Shown here: one piece after another, positions 53,240 to 64,000 of the stretch
Layout: each line of letters begins with the position of its first letter
Position numbering within the stretch: position 1 is the stretch's first letter
NCBI RefSeq assembly: GCF_016031655.1
Contig: NZ_JACCHQ010000001.1
Coordinates: forward strand, 372,001 to 436,000
Length of the DNA stretch: 64,000 nt
Source: Bradyrhizobium glycinis
Lineage (GTDB): Bacteria; Pseudomonadota; Alphaproteobacteria; Rhizobiales; Xanthobacteraceae
Direction: 5' to 3'
Notes under the pieces: model-generated
The model's database searches: none
What the model was told of the DNA's origin: nothing
Seen by the model: only the letters and a program-made list of their open reading frames with translations
Program-made: the position numbers and the translations under genes

Positions 53240-54589
53240 ATGCTTGACAGGGATAAGGGGAATGCTGTTGCCGGCCACGCCGGAACGAAGCCGGGGGAAG
53301 CAAAAAAGCTGAGCCGCCGTACGCTGTTGAAGGGTGCCGCAGCAATTGCCGGCGCGGCCGCCGGGGCAGATGCGATCCGCGGATTCCCGACCATCTGGGC
53401 ACAGGAGATCAAGGACATCGAGCTGCGCCATGTCGGCGTGTCCTATTCGGTGGTGAAGGCGATCGGCGACCAGGCCGCCAAGGACCTCGGCTTCAAGGTG
53501 ACGATGCAGAACCTCGACACCTCCGCGTCCATCAACCGCTTCATAAGCCAGCCAAATACGGTCGACATCGCCGACCTCGAGGGCTGGCAGGCCAAGCTGG
53601 CGGCGAAGCGCGGCGTGATCCAGGGCATCGAGGTCAAGAAGATCAAGGAGTTCGACAACATCCTGCCGATCTTCACCAAGGGCGAGATCGACGGCCACAA
53701 GATCCCGCGCCAAGGCATCTCGCCCTATGAGGCCATGTACATCGCCAAGCCCGATGCGACCGACCTCAACGACGGCGTCACCGAATGGGCGACCTTTCTG
53801 CCGCAGGTCTACAACGCCGACTCGATCGGCTATCGCCCGGATCTCGTCGGCCATGAAGTGACCGAGTGGAAGGACCTGATCGATCCCAAGTTCAAGGGCA
53901 AGGCCGCCATCCTCGACGTGCCCGCCATCGGCATCATGGATGCCGCGCTCTGCTTCGAGAGCGCCGGGCTGATCAAGTACGGCAACAAGGGCAACATGAC
54001 CAAGGAGGAGATCGACTTCACCTGCAACAAGCTGATCGAGCTGAAGAAGCAGGGCCAGTTCCGCGCGACCTGGACCACCTTCGATCAGTCGGTGCAGCTG
54101 ATGGCGGCGGGCGAGGTGATCATCCAGTCGATGTGGTCGCCGGCGGTGGCCGCCGTCCGCGTCAAGGAAATTCCTTGCGTCTACGCCCCCGTCAACGTCA
54201 AGAACGGCAAGGAAGGCTATCGCGGCTGGTGCAACGGCATGGGCCTGATGAAGCATCTCTCCGGCAAGAAGCTGGACGCTGCCTACGAGTATCTCAACTG
54301 GTACCTCTCGGGCTGGCAGGGCGGCTTTGTCGCGCGCTACGGCTATTACAGCCCGGTGCCCTCGACCGCGAAGAAATTCCTCACCCCGGCGGAATGGGCG
54401 TTCTGGTACGAGGGCCAGCCCGCGCCCGAGGTGGTCAACGATCCCTATGGCGTTGCGATGGAGAAGGCCGGCACCAAGCGTGACGGCGGCTCGTTCCTCG
54501 ACCGCGTCAAGAACATCTCCTGCTGGAATACGCTGATGGACGAGGCCGCCTACATGAACAAGCGCTGGAACGACTTCAAGGTGGCCTGA
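53240..54589 (+). CDS. ABC transporter substrate-binding protein, PotD-like, Tat-exported (locus F)
   Basis: A 449-residue binding protein of the extracellular solute-binding (spermidine/putrescine-like) class. A long N-terminal n-region ends in the twin-arginine motif SRRTLLKG near residues 25-32, then AAAIAGAAAGADAI; this favours Tat export of a pre-folded protein. The mature domain includes FKVTMQNLDTSASINRF and QVYNADSIGYRPD. It opens the locus F operon of importer, Mo hydroxylase and amidase. Substrate unknown. Confidence 0.9.
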   Translation: MLDRDKGNAVAGHAGTKPGEAKKLSRRTLLKGAAAIAGAAAGADAIRGFPTIWAQEIKDIELRHVGVSYSVVKAIGDQAAKDLGFKVTMQNLDTSASINRFISQPNTVDIADLEGWQAKLAAKRGVIQGIEVKKIKEFDNILPIFTKGEIDGHKIPRQGISPYEAMYIAKPDATDLNDGVTEWATFLPQVYNADSIGYRPDLVGHEVTEWKDLIDPKFKGKAAILDVPAIGIMDAALCFESAGLIKYGNKGNMTKEEIDFTCNKLIELKKQGQFRATWTTFDQSVQLMAAGEVIIQSMWSPAVAAVRVKEIPCVYAPVNVKNGKEGYRGWCNGMGLMKHLSGKKLDAAYEYLNWYLSGWQGGFVARYGYYSPVPSTAKKFLTPAEWAFWYEGQPAPEVVNDPYGVAMEKAGTKRDGGSFLDRVKNISCWNTLMDEAAYMNKRWNDFKVA

Positions 54590-54666
54590 AACCTGCTTTC
54601 CCTGACGAAAGGCGCCGGCGCGGCGACGCGCCGGCGGACGAGATCGACGTCGAGGCATTCGCCGAC

Positions 54667-55569
54667 ATGCAGCCAATTCCAGCTCAAAGTCCAGCTCAAA
54701 GTCCAACGCCATCGCGATCCAATCTGGCCGGCTGGCTCTACGTCTCGCCGCTGGTCCTGGTGCTCGTGCCGTTCTTCGTGGCGCCGATCCTGGTGGTGCT
54801 GGCGGCGAGCTTCTTCGCCACCGACGGTTTCGGCGGCCTGACGCCGGGCTTCACATTGGCGAGCTACGTCGAGGTGCTGCACTCGGCGCTGACGTTGAAG
54901 CTGTATCTGGCGACGATCAAGTTCACGGTGCTGACCTGGATCTTCACCCTGATCATTGGCTTCTTCGTTGCCTATTTCCTGGTCTTTCACGTTCGCAACC
55001 AGTTGCTGGCGATCGGCCTGTTCCTGCTCTGCACGGTGCCGTTCTGGACCTCGAACATCATCCGGATGATCTCGTGGATCCCGCTGCTCGGCAAGGAAGG
55101 CCTGATCAACCAGGCGCTGCTCGCGCTCGGTGTGATCCGGCAGCCGCTGGAGGTACTCCTGTTCTCAGATCTTGCGGTAGTCATCGCCTATGTCCACCAG
55201 CTCACGATCTTCATGATCGTGCCGATCTTCAATTCCATGGCGCGGATCGACAAGAAGCTGATCGAGGCCGCAATCGATGCCGGCGCCAGCCGTTTCGACA
55301 TCATGCGCCTGATCGTGGTGCCGATGTCCAAGAGCGGCATCGCGCTCGGCACCATCTTCGTGGTCTCGATCGTCATGGGCGATTTCTTTGTGGTCAAGGT
55401 GATGTCCGGCGGCGGTTCCGCCTCGGTGGTCAGCGCCTTCTACGAGGACGTCGGCGTGCTGCAATATCCGACCGCCGCGGCGAGCGCCGTGCTGCTGACG
55501 CTGGTGCTGGTTGCGATCGTCTCGCTGATCCTGCGCACGGTCGATATCAGGCAGGAGATCACGCGATGA
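54667..55569 (+). CDS. ABC transporter permease, PotB type (locus F)
   Basis: A 300-residue inner-membrane permease. A short N-terminal stretch repeats PAQSPAQSP, then six helices start at GWLYVSPLVLVLVPFFVAPILVV. The EAA loop is EAAIDAGASRFDIMRLIVVPMSKSGI near residues 201-226, which contacts the ATPase. Its stop overlaps the next permease by ATGA. Confidence 0.91.
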   Translation: MQPIPAQSPAQSPTPSRSNLAGWLYVSPLVLVLVPFFVAPILVVLAASFFATDGFGGLTPGFTLASYVEVLHSALTLKLYLATIKFTVLTWIFTLIIGFFVAYFLVFHVRNQLLAIGLFLLCTVPFWTSNIIRMISWIPLLGKEGLINQALLALGVIRQPLEVLLFSDLAVVIAYVHQLTIFMIVPIFNSMARIDKKLIEAAIDAGASRFDIMRLIVVPMSKSGIALGTIFVVSIVMGDFFVVKVMSGGGSASVVSAFYEDVGVLQYPTAAASAVLLTLVLVAIVSLILRTVDIRQEITR

Positions 55570-56486
55570 GCGCGGTTCTCGCCGATATGTCCAAGACCGA
55601 AAGGGCCAAGACCGAAACGTCCAAGACGATTGCTCCTGCAACCAGCAAGGCGATCGCGCCGAGCAAGGGTGGGCGGCCCTGGACGTTCTATGTGCTGGCG
55701 GCGCTGTTCGTGGCTTACGTGCTCGCGCTCTACGGCCCGATGTTCTGCATCTACATCCTGTCGTTCCAAGACATCCGCGGCGGCCTCGTTTTCCCGATGA
55801 AGGGCCATTCGCTGCACTGGTTCGTCGATCTCTTCACCCAGGTGCGCACCGGCGACGTCAAGGGCTCGTTCGACCGCTCCATCAAGCTCGCCGTGATCGT
55901 CACCATCATTACGGTGGTGGTGTCGTTCCTCGCAGGGCTCGGCTTCCGCCGCCGCTTTCGCGGCGACACGATCGTCTTCTACATGATGATCGGCAGCCTC
56001 GTCGCGCCCGGCCTCGTGCTCGGCCTCGGTACTGGCCTGTTGTTTCAGGCGCTCGGGCTGAATGCCAGCTGGTACACCTCGGCGCTCGGCGCGCAGCTGT
56101 CCTGGACGCTGCCGTTCGGCGTGCTCGTGATGTTCGCGGTGATGTCGCGCTTCAATCATGCCTGGGAGGAGGCGGCTTACGATCTCGGCGCAAGCCGCTG
56201 GCAATCAATTTGGTTGGTGATGATCCCGGTCCTGGCCCCCGGCCTCATCGCGGTGGCGCTGTTCGGCTTCACGCTGTCCTATGACGAGTTCGCCCGCAGC
56301 CTCCAGACCGCGGGCTCGCTGAACACCCTGCCGCTGGAAATCTGGAGCATGACGCTGAACGTCACCTCGCCCTCGCTCTACGCGCTCGGCACGGTGACCA
56401 CCATCGTCTCTTTCATTGTGATCGGTGCCAGCCTCGGCACCATCGTGCTGATCCAGAAGAAGCGCGGCAGCCGGGCAAAGAGATAG
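55566..56486 (+). CDS. ABC transporter permease, PotC type (locus F)
   Basis: A 306-residue permease. Residues 1-38 are a Lys/Thr-rich cytoplasmic extension with imperfect repeats (KTERAKTETSKT). Six helices follow from WTFYVLAALFVAYVLALYGP, with the EAA loop EEAAYDLGASRWQSIWLVMIPVLAPGL near 202-228 and TLSYDEFARSLQ afterwards. It is coupled to the previous permease and is 2 bp from the ATPase gene. Confidence 0.91.
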   Translation: MSAVLADMSKTERAKTETSKTIAPATSKAIAPSKGGRPWTFYVLAALFVAYVLALYGPMFCIYILSFQDIRGGLVFPMKGHSLHWFVDLFTQVRTGDVKGSFDRSIKLAVIVTIITVVVSFLAGLGFRRRFRGDTIVFYMMIGSLVAPGLVLGLGTGLLFQALGLNASWYTSALGAQLSWTLPFGVLVMFAVMSRFNHAWEEAAYDLGASRWQSIWLVMIPVLAPGLIAVALFGFTLSYDEFARSLQTAGSLNTLPLEIWSMTLNVTSPSLYALGTVTTIVSFIVIGASLGTIVLIQKKRGSRAKR

Positions 56487-56488
56487 GA

Positions 56489-57595
56489 ATGAAGAACGAT
56501 CGCGGCGATATCGAATTGGCAGGCGTCTGCAAGAGCTTTGACGGCGTCACGAACGTCGTTGACGGCGTCAATCTCGAGATCGCCGATGGCGCCTATTGCT
56601 GCTTCATCGGCCCCTCCGGCTGCGGCAAGACCACGATATTGCGCATGATCGCCGGGCATGAGGACCCGACGGCGGGCGAGATCGTGATCGGTGGGCAGAA
56701 CGTCGTCGGGCTCGCGCCGGTGCAGCGCCGCACCGCGATGATGTTCCAGTCCTACGCGTTGTTTCCGCATCTGACGGTCCGAGAGAACATCGCCTTTGCG
56801 CTGCGCGTGCGCGGCCAGTCCAAGGCGGATCGTTTGCGCGCCGCGGATGCCATGATCGAAAAGGTCCGGCTGACGAGCTTCGCCGACCGCCTGCCGGCCC
56901 AGCTTTCCGGCGGCCAGCAGCAGCGCGTGGCGCTGGCGCGCGCGGCGATCACCGAGCCGCGCGTGCTCTTGCTCGACGAGCCGCTGTCGGCGCTCGACGA
57001 GCAGCTCCGGGTCCAGATGCGCCAGGAGCTCAGGCGGATGCAGCAGGAGCTCGGCATCACCTTCATTCACGTCACCCACACCCAGCTCGAGGCGATCGCG
57101 CTTGCGGATCTCGTCGTGGTGATGGAGCAGGGCAGGATCAAGCAGGCCGGGCCGGCACGCGAGGTCTACGCCCATCCGCGCGACCGCTATGTCGCCGAGT
57201 TCATGGGCGGCCAGAACGTGCTGTCGGGCAGGGTGGAGAAGGTGAACGGTGCGAGCTTCACGCTCGCGCAGGCCGCGCCTGATGGCATCGAGGTGCCGCT
57301 TCAGGCCCGCCCGACCGTCAGCGTCGGCGACAAGGTCGATATCGCGGTGCGACGCGACGACGTCGCGCTGGTGCGGCCCGGCAAGGAGCTGCCGCCGGGC
57401 TGCACCACGTCGCTGCCGAGCCGCGTGCTGGCGATCGAATACCAGGGCTATTTCGTCAAGGTCATGCTGGATACCGTGCCGGACGACGAATTCGTCGCCT
57501 ATGTGCCGGAAAAGGCCTTCTTCGCGGATCCCTTCACCGTCGGCGACGTCGTGATGGCCACATGGGCCACCGGCAGCGCACTTCCACTCGCCTAA
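56489..57595 (+). CDS. ABC transporter ATP-binding protein, PotA type (locus F)
   Basis: A 368-residue ATPase with TOBE domain. Walker A is GPSGCGKTT, the Q-loop is [13 protein letters not shown], the signature is [15 protein letters not shown], Walker B is VLLLDEP, and the switch His is in VTHTQLEAI. The C-terminal TOBE part runs from about residue 240. It completes the importer and is followed 21 bp later by the hydroxylase genes. Confidence 0.93.
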   Translation: MKNDRGDIELAGVCKSFDGVTNVVDGVNLEIADGAYCCFIGPSGCGKTTILRMIAGHEDPTAGEIVIGGQNVVGLAPVQRRTAMMFQSYALFPHLTVRENIAFALRVRGQSKADRLRAADAMIEKVRLTSFADRLPAQLSGGQQQRVALARAAITEPRVLLLDEPLSALDEQLRVQMRQELRRMQQELGITFIHVTHTQLEAIALADLVVVMEQGRIKQAGPAREVYAHPRDRYVAEFMGGQNVLSGRVEKVNGASFTLAQAAPDGIEVPLQARPTVSVGDKVDIAVRRDDVALVRPGKELPPGCTTSLPSRVLAIEYQGYFVKVMLDTVPDDEFVAYVPEKAFFADPFTVGDVVMATWATGSALPLA

Positions 57596-57616
57596 AGACC
57601 CGCCGCGCACAGGAGC

Positions 57617-58108
57617 ATGACCGTGCAGATATCCTTCACCCTCAACCGACGGCCAACCACTGTCGAGGTCGAGCCGGCAACGCTCGTCGCCGAGCTCTTG
57701 CGCGAGCAGCTCCATCTCACGGGGACCCATATCGGGTGCGACACCAGCCAGTGCGGTGCCTGTGTCGTGCATCTGAACGGCCTGCCGGTGAAGAGCTGCA
57801 CGCTGCTCGCGCCCGCGCTCGACGGTGCGACCTTACTCACGATCGAGGGCCTGACAGGCGCACCCGGCTCGAACCAGATGCATCCGATGCAGGAGGCCTT
57901 CCGCGAGCACCACGGGCTGCAGTGCGGCTTCTGCACGCCCGGCATGCTGATGACAGCGGTCGCGCTTGCGACCGAAAAGCCGGACCTGACGGAGGCCGAT
58001 GTCCGTCATGGCCTAGAAGGCAATATCTGCCGCTGCACCGGCTACCAGAACATCGTCATCTCGGTCATGGCCGGCGCTGCCGCCATGCACGCCGCCAAGG
58101 GAGAGTGA
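57617..58108 (+). CDS. [2Fe-2S] small subunit of Mo hydroxylase, locus F
   Basis: A 163-residue iron-sulfur subunit with both clusters complete (C41, C46, C49, C61 and C103, C106, C138, C140; CGFCTPGM and CRCTG). It has no extra domain. The gene order here is Fe-S, large, FAD, unlike locus A (large, FAD, Fe-S) and locus D, so the three hydroxylases are not recent copies of one another. Confidence 0.94.
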   Translation: MTVQISFTLNRRPTTVEVEPATLVAELLREQLHLTGTHIGCDTSQCGACVVHLNGLPVKSCTLLAPALDGATLLTIEGLTGAPGSNQMHPMQEAFREHHGLQCGFCTPGMLMTAVALATEKPDLTEADVRHGLEGNICRCTGYQNIVISVMAGAAAMHAAKGE

Positions 58109-58110
58109 CC

Positions 58111-60498
<2,388 letters not shown>

Positions 60499-60509
60499 GG
60501 AGGACAACA

Positions 60510-61307
60510 ATGAAGCCATTTGCCTATCATCAGCCGGACCAGATTCCGGATGCGGCCAAGCTCCTGACCTCCATCGAGGACAGCAAGCTCGTTGCCGGCG
60601 GCATGACGCTGATCCCGACGCTGAAGCAGCGGCTGGCCAGTCCAACCGCGCTCGTCGATCTGTCGAAACTCGGGTCGCTGAAGGGCATCACAGACGACGC
60701 CGCGACGATCACGATTGGCGCGATGACGCCGCACGCGGTGGTCGCAGCGTCCAAGTTGATACAGACAAAGATCCCAGGGCTCGCAGCGCTCGCCTCGATG
60801 ATCGGCGATCCCGCCGTGCGCAGTCGCGGCACCATAGGCGGTTCCGTTGCCAACAATGATCCGGCCGCGGATTATCCCGCGGGCGTACTCGGCCTGGGCG
60901 CCACCATTATCACCAGCAAGCGCGAGATCGCGGCCGACAAGTTCTTCCTCGGCCTGTTCGAGACCGCGCTTGAGCTTGGAGAGATCATCACCGCGATCCG
61001 CTTTCCCGTGCCGGTCAAAGCGGGGTATGCGAAGTTCAAGGCCCCTGCATCGCGTTACGCACTGGTCGGTGTGTTCGTCGCGAAATTTCCCGATGGCGTT
61101 CGCGTCGCAGTCACTGGCGCCGGGCCCGGCGTGTTCCGCGTGCCGCCGATGGAGGCAGCGCTGTCGGGTCATTTCGATCCGTCCGCGATCGCGGCGATCA
61201 AGATCGACACCGACGGCCTCGCCTCCGACATCCATGCCGAAGCCGACTACCGTGCGCATCTCGTTACGGTCATGGCCAAACGCGCCGTCGAAGCGGCGCT
61301 CAGCTAG
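60510..61307 (+). CDS. FAD-binding medium subunit of Mo hydroxylase, locus F
   Basis: A 265-residue CoxM-like flavoprotein. The first FAD loop is LVAGGMTLIPTLKQRLA and the second is TIGGSVANNDPAADYPAGVL near residues 112-131. ATG 60510 follows GGGAGGAC. An extended frame upstream is antisense-type noise over the large-subunit end. It is followed 14 bp later by the amidase gene. Confidence 0.93.
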   Translation: MKPFAYHQPDQIPDAAKLLTSIEDSKLVAGGMTLIPTLKQRLASPTALVDLSKLGSLKGITDDAATITIGAMTPHAVVAASKLIQTKIPGLAALASMIGDPAVRSRGTIGGSVANNDPAADYPAGVLGLGATIITSKREIAADKFFLGLFETALELGEIITAIRFPVPVKAGYAKFKAPASRYALVGVFVAKFPDGVRVAVTGAGPGVFRVPPMEAALSGHFDPSAIAAIKIDTDGLASDIHAEADYRAHLVTVMAKRAVEAALS

Positions 61308-61321
61308 CTCTCTTAGGGTTC

Positions 61322-62797
61322 ATGATGACTGATGCTTCCGGCCGAACGGCCTTCCCGCCGGCGCCGACTGGCCTTGGCGCGCTCTCTGCAACCGAGATCG
61401 TAGCCGGTTATCGGCGCAAGGCATTCACGCCGCGCGATGTCGTCGACGACACCATCGCCGCACTGGAGGTGACAAACGAAGCCTGCAACGCAATCGTCAC
61501 CCCGATGTACGTGCAGGCGAGGGCGGAGGCGGATCGTCTCACCAAGGAGATGCGCGCGGGCGAAGTCATGGGGCCGCTGGCCGGCGTGCCCGTCACGATC
61601 AAGGATCTGGTCTTTGTCGCAGGCGTGCCGGCCTATGCCGGCTCGCCCATGAATACGGCGTTCGTGCCCGAGGTCGATGCCGCCGTGGTTTCCGCGTTGA
61701 AAGCATCCGGCGCCATCATCACCTGCAAGACCACGACCTGCGAGTCCGGCTACAAGCTCACGGCGGACAGCCCGGTCACCGGCACCACGCGAAACCCCTG
61801 GAATCTCGGCCGCACCAGCGGCGGATCGAGCGGCGGCGCGGCGGCAGGCGTTGCGGCCGGCTGCGGCCCGATCGCGATCGGAACCGACGGCGTCGGCTCG
61901 ATCCGCGTGCCGTCGTCGTTCTGCGGCGTCTTCGGCCTGAAGCCGACCTTCGGGCTCGTCCCACGCTCGCCCGGCTTCTCGCCGCCGTCCTGGGCCTCGC
62001 TCGCGCATACCGGGCCGATCACACGTACGGTGGCAGACGCTGCGCTGACGCTGGAGATCATCGCCGGCTACGATATGCGCGATGCCGCAAGCCTTCCCGT
62101 GCCATCCCGCCGCTTCGATACCGGCGCCGCAGCATTGAACGGCGTTCGCGTCGCCGCCAGCGTCGATCTCGGTTATGCCGCCGTCAGTCCCGACGTGACG
62201 GCCGCATTCGGCAAGGCGCTCGCCATTCTCGATTCCTGCGGTGCGCAGGTCACCATGGATGGCCCCGGTCTCGATCCCGGCATTCTGGAGCATACGCTGA
62301 AGCCGATCGCCTTCACCGAGCAGGCGGCGGCCGTCGCGGGCAGGACCACGGCCGATCTCGCCGGCTCCGAGGCCGCCTATCGCGATGTCGTCGGCATCGG
62401 CCGGCGCTACAGCGGCACGGACTACGTCGAGGCAGGCTATCGCCGCGGGCAGGCGCGCAACGCCTTTGTCAAACTGTTCGAGCGCGTCGATGCCCTGGTG
62501 ACGCCGACTGTCGCGGTGACTGCGTTCGAGGCCGGCCAGATCGGCGTCGGCAAGATCGATGGGCGCGAGGTCGATCCGCATCTCGGCTGGTCGCCCTTCA
62601 CTTGGCCGATCAATCTCGCCGGCCTTCCGGCGGCAACGCTGCCGTGCGGATTCGACCGCGACGGAATGCCGATCGGGCTTCAAATCGTCGCGCCATGGCT
62701 CGACGAGCCCACCATCTTCCGCATCGCCGCCGCGTTCGAAGCGGCACAACCCTGGGCGAAGTTCTGGCCGCAGCTGGCGCTGCGCCGGAAAGCGTGA
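61322..62797 (+). CDS. Amidase-signature-family hydrolase (locus F)
   Basis: A 491-residue amidase. The catalytic Lys is in GVPVTIKDLVFVAG near residue 97, the cis-Ser is in RTSGGSSGGAAAGVAAG, and the nucleophile Ser is in GTDGVGSIRVPSSF. The gene ends the importer-hydroxylase operon, so it probably cleaves an amide side chain before or after ring hydroxylation. The 3' end runs directly into two palindromic repeats. Confidence 0.9.
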   Translation: MMTDASGRTAFPPAPTGLGALSATEIVAGYRRKAFTPRDVVDDTIAALEVTNEACNAIVTPMYVQARAEADRLTKEMRAGEVMGPLAGVPVTIKDLVFVAGVPAYAGSPMNTAFVPEVDAAVVSALKASGAIITCKTTTCESGYKLTADSPVTGTTRNPWNLGRTSGGSSGGAAAGVAAGCGPIAIGTDGVGSIRVPSSFCGVFGLKPTFGLVPRSPGFSPPSWASLAHTGPITRTVADAALTLEIIAGYDMRDAASLPVPSRRFDTGAAALNGVRVAASVDLGYAAVSPDVTAAFGKALAILDSCGAQVTMDGPGLDPGILEHTLKPIAFTEQAAAVAGRTTADLAGSEAAYRDVVGIGRRYSGTDYVEAGYRRGQARNAFVKLFERVDALVTPTVAVTAFEAGQIGVGKIDGREVDPHLGWSPFTWPINLAGLPAATLPCGFDRDGMPIGLQIVAPWLDEPTIFRIAAAFEAAQPWAKFWPQLALRRKA

Positions 62798-62801
62798 GCT
62801 A

Positions 62802-62850
62802 GAGCATGATCCGGAAAAGTGTGTGGCGGTTTTCCGAGAAGATCATGCTC
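62802..62850. repeat. 49-bp palindromic intergenic repeat, first of two in tandem
   Basis: The arms GAGCATGATC (62802-62811) and GATCATGCTC (62841-62850) are perfect inverted copies. Inside them CGGAAAA (62812-62818) pairs with TTTTCCG (62830-62836). The sequence matches a repeat I recall as common between Bradyrhizobium/Rhodopseudomonas genes. It lies between convergent genes and could fold as a hairpin in either transcript. Confidence 0.75.
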
Positions 62851-62860
62851 AAGCAATAAC

Positions 62861-62903
62861 CTAAAGCGCGATGACGATTTATCCTAGTCTCATCGCACTT
62901 TAG
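62861..62903. repeat. 43-bp palindromic repeat overlapping the LysR stop codon
   Basis: The arms CTAAAGCGCGATGA (62861-62874) and TCATCGCACTTTAG (62890-62903) pair at 13 of 14 positions. The right arm includes the TAA stop of the - strand LysR gene (62902-62900). The same CGCGATGAGAT core follows the binding-protein stop at 7484. It may act as a bidirectional terminator or mRNA stabiliser. Confidence 0.75.
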
Positions 62904-63799
62904 GACAGCTCGATCGGCGCGCCGCGGCCGCTCAGCTCTTCATCGAGCCGCAGATAGTGCGCGAGATAATCGTGCAGCGCGGTCGCTGCTTTCGAGGTCG
63001 CGCCGCTCGACTTGTAGAGCAAGAGCTCGATCTTCGGCAGCGGCGGCAGCCCCTCTTTCGGCCCGATCTCGCGCATCGCCGGCACCAGCGCGCTGCGGCC
63101 GAGCACGGTGACGGCCATGCCGGCGAAGGCTGCGGCCTGTAGGCCGCCGACGCTTTCGCTGACGCAGGCAATGCGCCAGCGCAAATTCGCCCGCTCCAGC
63201 GTGTCGATGGCGTAGTCGCGATAGATGTTGCCGGGCGGCAGGAGCGCCAGCGGAATTGGACGCTCCTGATGCGCGGCGGACTGCTCGCCGGTCATCCACA
63301 CCAGTTGCTCGCGCCGCACCACCTGGCCGCCGGTGAAATCATTCATACGGGTGACGAGCGCGATGTCGACATCGCCGCGCTTGACGAGGCCGACCAGCGG
63401 CGTCGACAGCGCGCAGTTGAGCTCGACCTGCACGCGCGGAAAGGATTTTCGGAACACGCTGAGGATCGACGGCAGCATGAACGCCGCATAGAGGTCGGGC
63501 GTGCCGAGCACGACCTGGCCCTCGATCTCCTGCGACGCCAATTGCGAGATCAGCTCGTCATGCAACCGCAGGATGGACTTGGCGTAGGTGAGAACGGTGG
63601 TGCCGTCATCGGTCAGCGTCAGCCTGCGGCCGCCATGCTCGAACAATTGCTTGCCGGTGAGCTCCTCCAATCGCTGCAATTGCAGCGTGATCGCCGGCTG
63701 GGTGCGGCCCAGCCGGCGCGCGGTCTCGGTGATGCTGCCGGTCTCCACCACCGAGATCAGCGACCGGAGCATGCGGATGTCGAGGCTGATGAGGTTCAT
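62900..63799 (-). CDS. LysR-family transcriptional regulator (locus F)
   Basis: A 299-residue LysR-type regulator. The HTH is at about residues 8-65 (DIRMLRSLISVVETGSITETARRLGRTQPAITLQLQRLEELTGKQLFEHGGRRLTLT), followed by the periplasmic-binding-like effector domain (VVLGTPDLYAAFMLPSIL). It is convergent with the locus F operon, so it either acts from a distance or controls a gene beyond the right edge. Its start at 63799 leaves a 201-bp upstream region for its own promoter. Confidence 0.92.
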   Translation of the reverse strand: MNLISLDIRMLRSLISVVETGSITETARRLGRTQPAITLQLQRLEELTGKQLFEHGGRRLTLTDDGTTVLTYAKSILRLHDELISQLASQEIEGQVVLGTPDLYAAFMLPSILSVFRKSFPRVQVELNCALSTPLVGLVKRGDVDIALVTRMNDFTGGQVVRREQLVWMTGEQSAAHQERPIPLALLPPGNIYRDYAIDTLERANLRWRIACVSESVGGLQAAAFAGMAVTVLGRSALVPAMREIGPKEGLPPLPKIELLLYKSSGATSKAATALHDYLAHYLRLDEELSGRGAPIELS

Positions 63800-64000
63800 G
63801 CGGCGTCCATGTCGCCCAGATTTTATGCAAGTTCCGTGCTACTGGCCGCCGAGCGGCAGTGCCCGGCCCTGCGATCTGAACGCGCATCCCGGTTGGAGCC
63901 CACATGTGTGCACCTGGTCCCGCTCTAGTCCCCCGTAAGTATGTGATAAATCCCTGGAATACCCGATGCTATCAAGGCGATGCAGCCCTGTCAGTTCGTC
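63800..64000. other. Right-edge non-coding sequence upstream of LysR
   Basis: No gene is seen in these last 201 bases. The segment from about 63925 (AAGTATGTGATAAATCCC) is AT-richer than its surroundings and may carry a promoter for LysR or for a divergent gene outside the window. No clear palindrome was found. Confidence 0.4.

Overview
The window reads as chromosome of a high-GC alphaproteobacterium of the Bradyrhizobium / Nitrobacteraceae type. The evidence is GC-rich codon use throughout, dense operons with 1-20 bp overlaps, many ABC importers with oxidative and hydrolytic catabolic genes, and short palindromic intergenic repeats of the kind scattered through Bradyrhizobium genomes (near 7528-7697, 11479-11611, 46879-47270 and 62802-62903). 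No rRNA, tRNA, CRISPR array, transposase or phage gene was recognised. Nearly every kilobase is coding.

Layout. (A) 1-11487: a divergent MarR-type regulator (cut by the left edge), then a + strand operon of amidohydrolase, three-gene molybdenum hydroxylase (large subunit, FAD subunit, and a [2Fe-2S] subunit fused to an SRPBCC/CoxG-like domain), branched-chain-type ABC importer and a small Rieske protein. (B) 11612-19269: alpha/beta hydrolase, amidase and MFS transporter on the - strand, a + strand hydroxyisourate-hydrolase-like gene, and a four-gene PotABCD-type importer on the - strand. (C) 19358-27185: amidase, Asp/Glu/hydantoin-racemase-family protein, GntR regulator, NitT/TauT-type importer, a maleate isomerase/arylmalonate decarboxylase-like protein and a hydantoinase/dihydropyrimidinase. 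(D) 27204-49614: about 22 kb read entirely on the - strand. It holds a LivHMGF-type importer with its binding protein and AraC regulator, an ABC ATPase fused to a Tm-1-like domain, a PEP-hydrolase-like TIM barrel, a 975-residue flotillin with a regular coiled-coil array, two SRPBCC proteins, a second Mo hydroxylase whose large subunit is split over two genes, a MoxR/VWA (CoxD/CoxE-like) maturation pair, an amidohydrolase, a metallo-beta-lactamase-fold hydrolase, an SMP-30-isochorismatase fusion and an azoreductase. (E) 49813-52930: alpha/beta hydrolase and a second MBL-fold hydrolase, divergent from a LysR regulator. (F) 53240-63799: a second PotABCD-type importer, a third Mo hydroxylase, an amidase and a - strand LysR regulator.

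How it fits together. The same theme recurs: an importer with its own binding protein, a xanthine-dehydrogenase-family hydroxylase, and amide, lactone or cyclic-amide hydrolases, each under a local regulator (MarR, GntR, AraC, LysR, LysR). This fits uptake, hydroxylation and ring opening of small N-heterocyclic or aromatic carboxylate/amide compounds. No substrate can be fixed from sequence alone. None of the three large subunits carries the AYxCSFR loop of true aerobic CO dehydrogenase, so CO oxidation is not supported.

Most unusual points: the split large subunit with a proline-rich junction; the [2Fe-2S]-SRPBCC fusion; the SMP-30-isochorismatase fusion whose catalytic Cys is Ser; the ABC-Tm-1 fusion beside its usual TIM-barrel partner; the hendecad-repeat flotillin inside the same gene run; a hydantoin-racemase-family protein lacking both catalytic cysteines; and three clear palindromes placed as operators beside local regulators. 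Start codons were chosen from Shine-Dalgarno spacing, and several are GTG or TTG.
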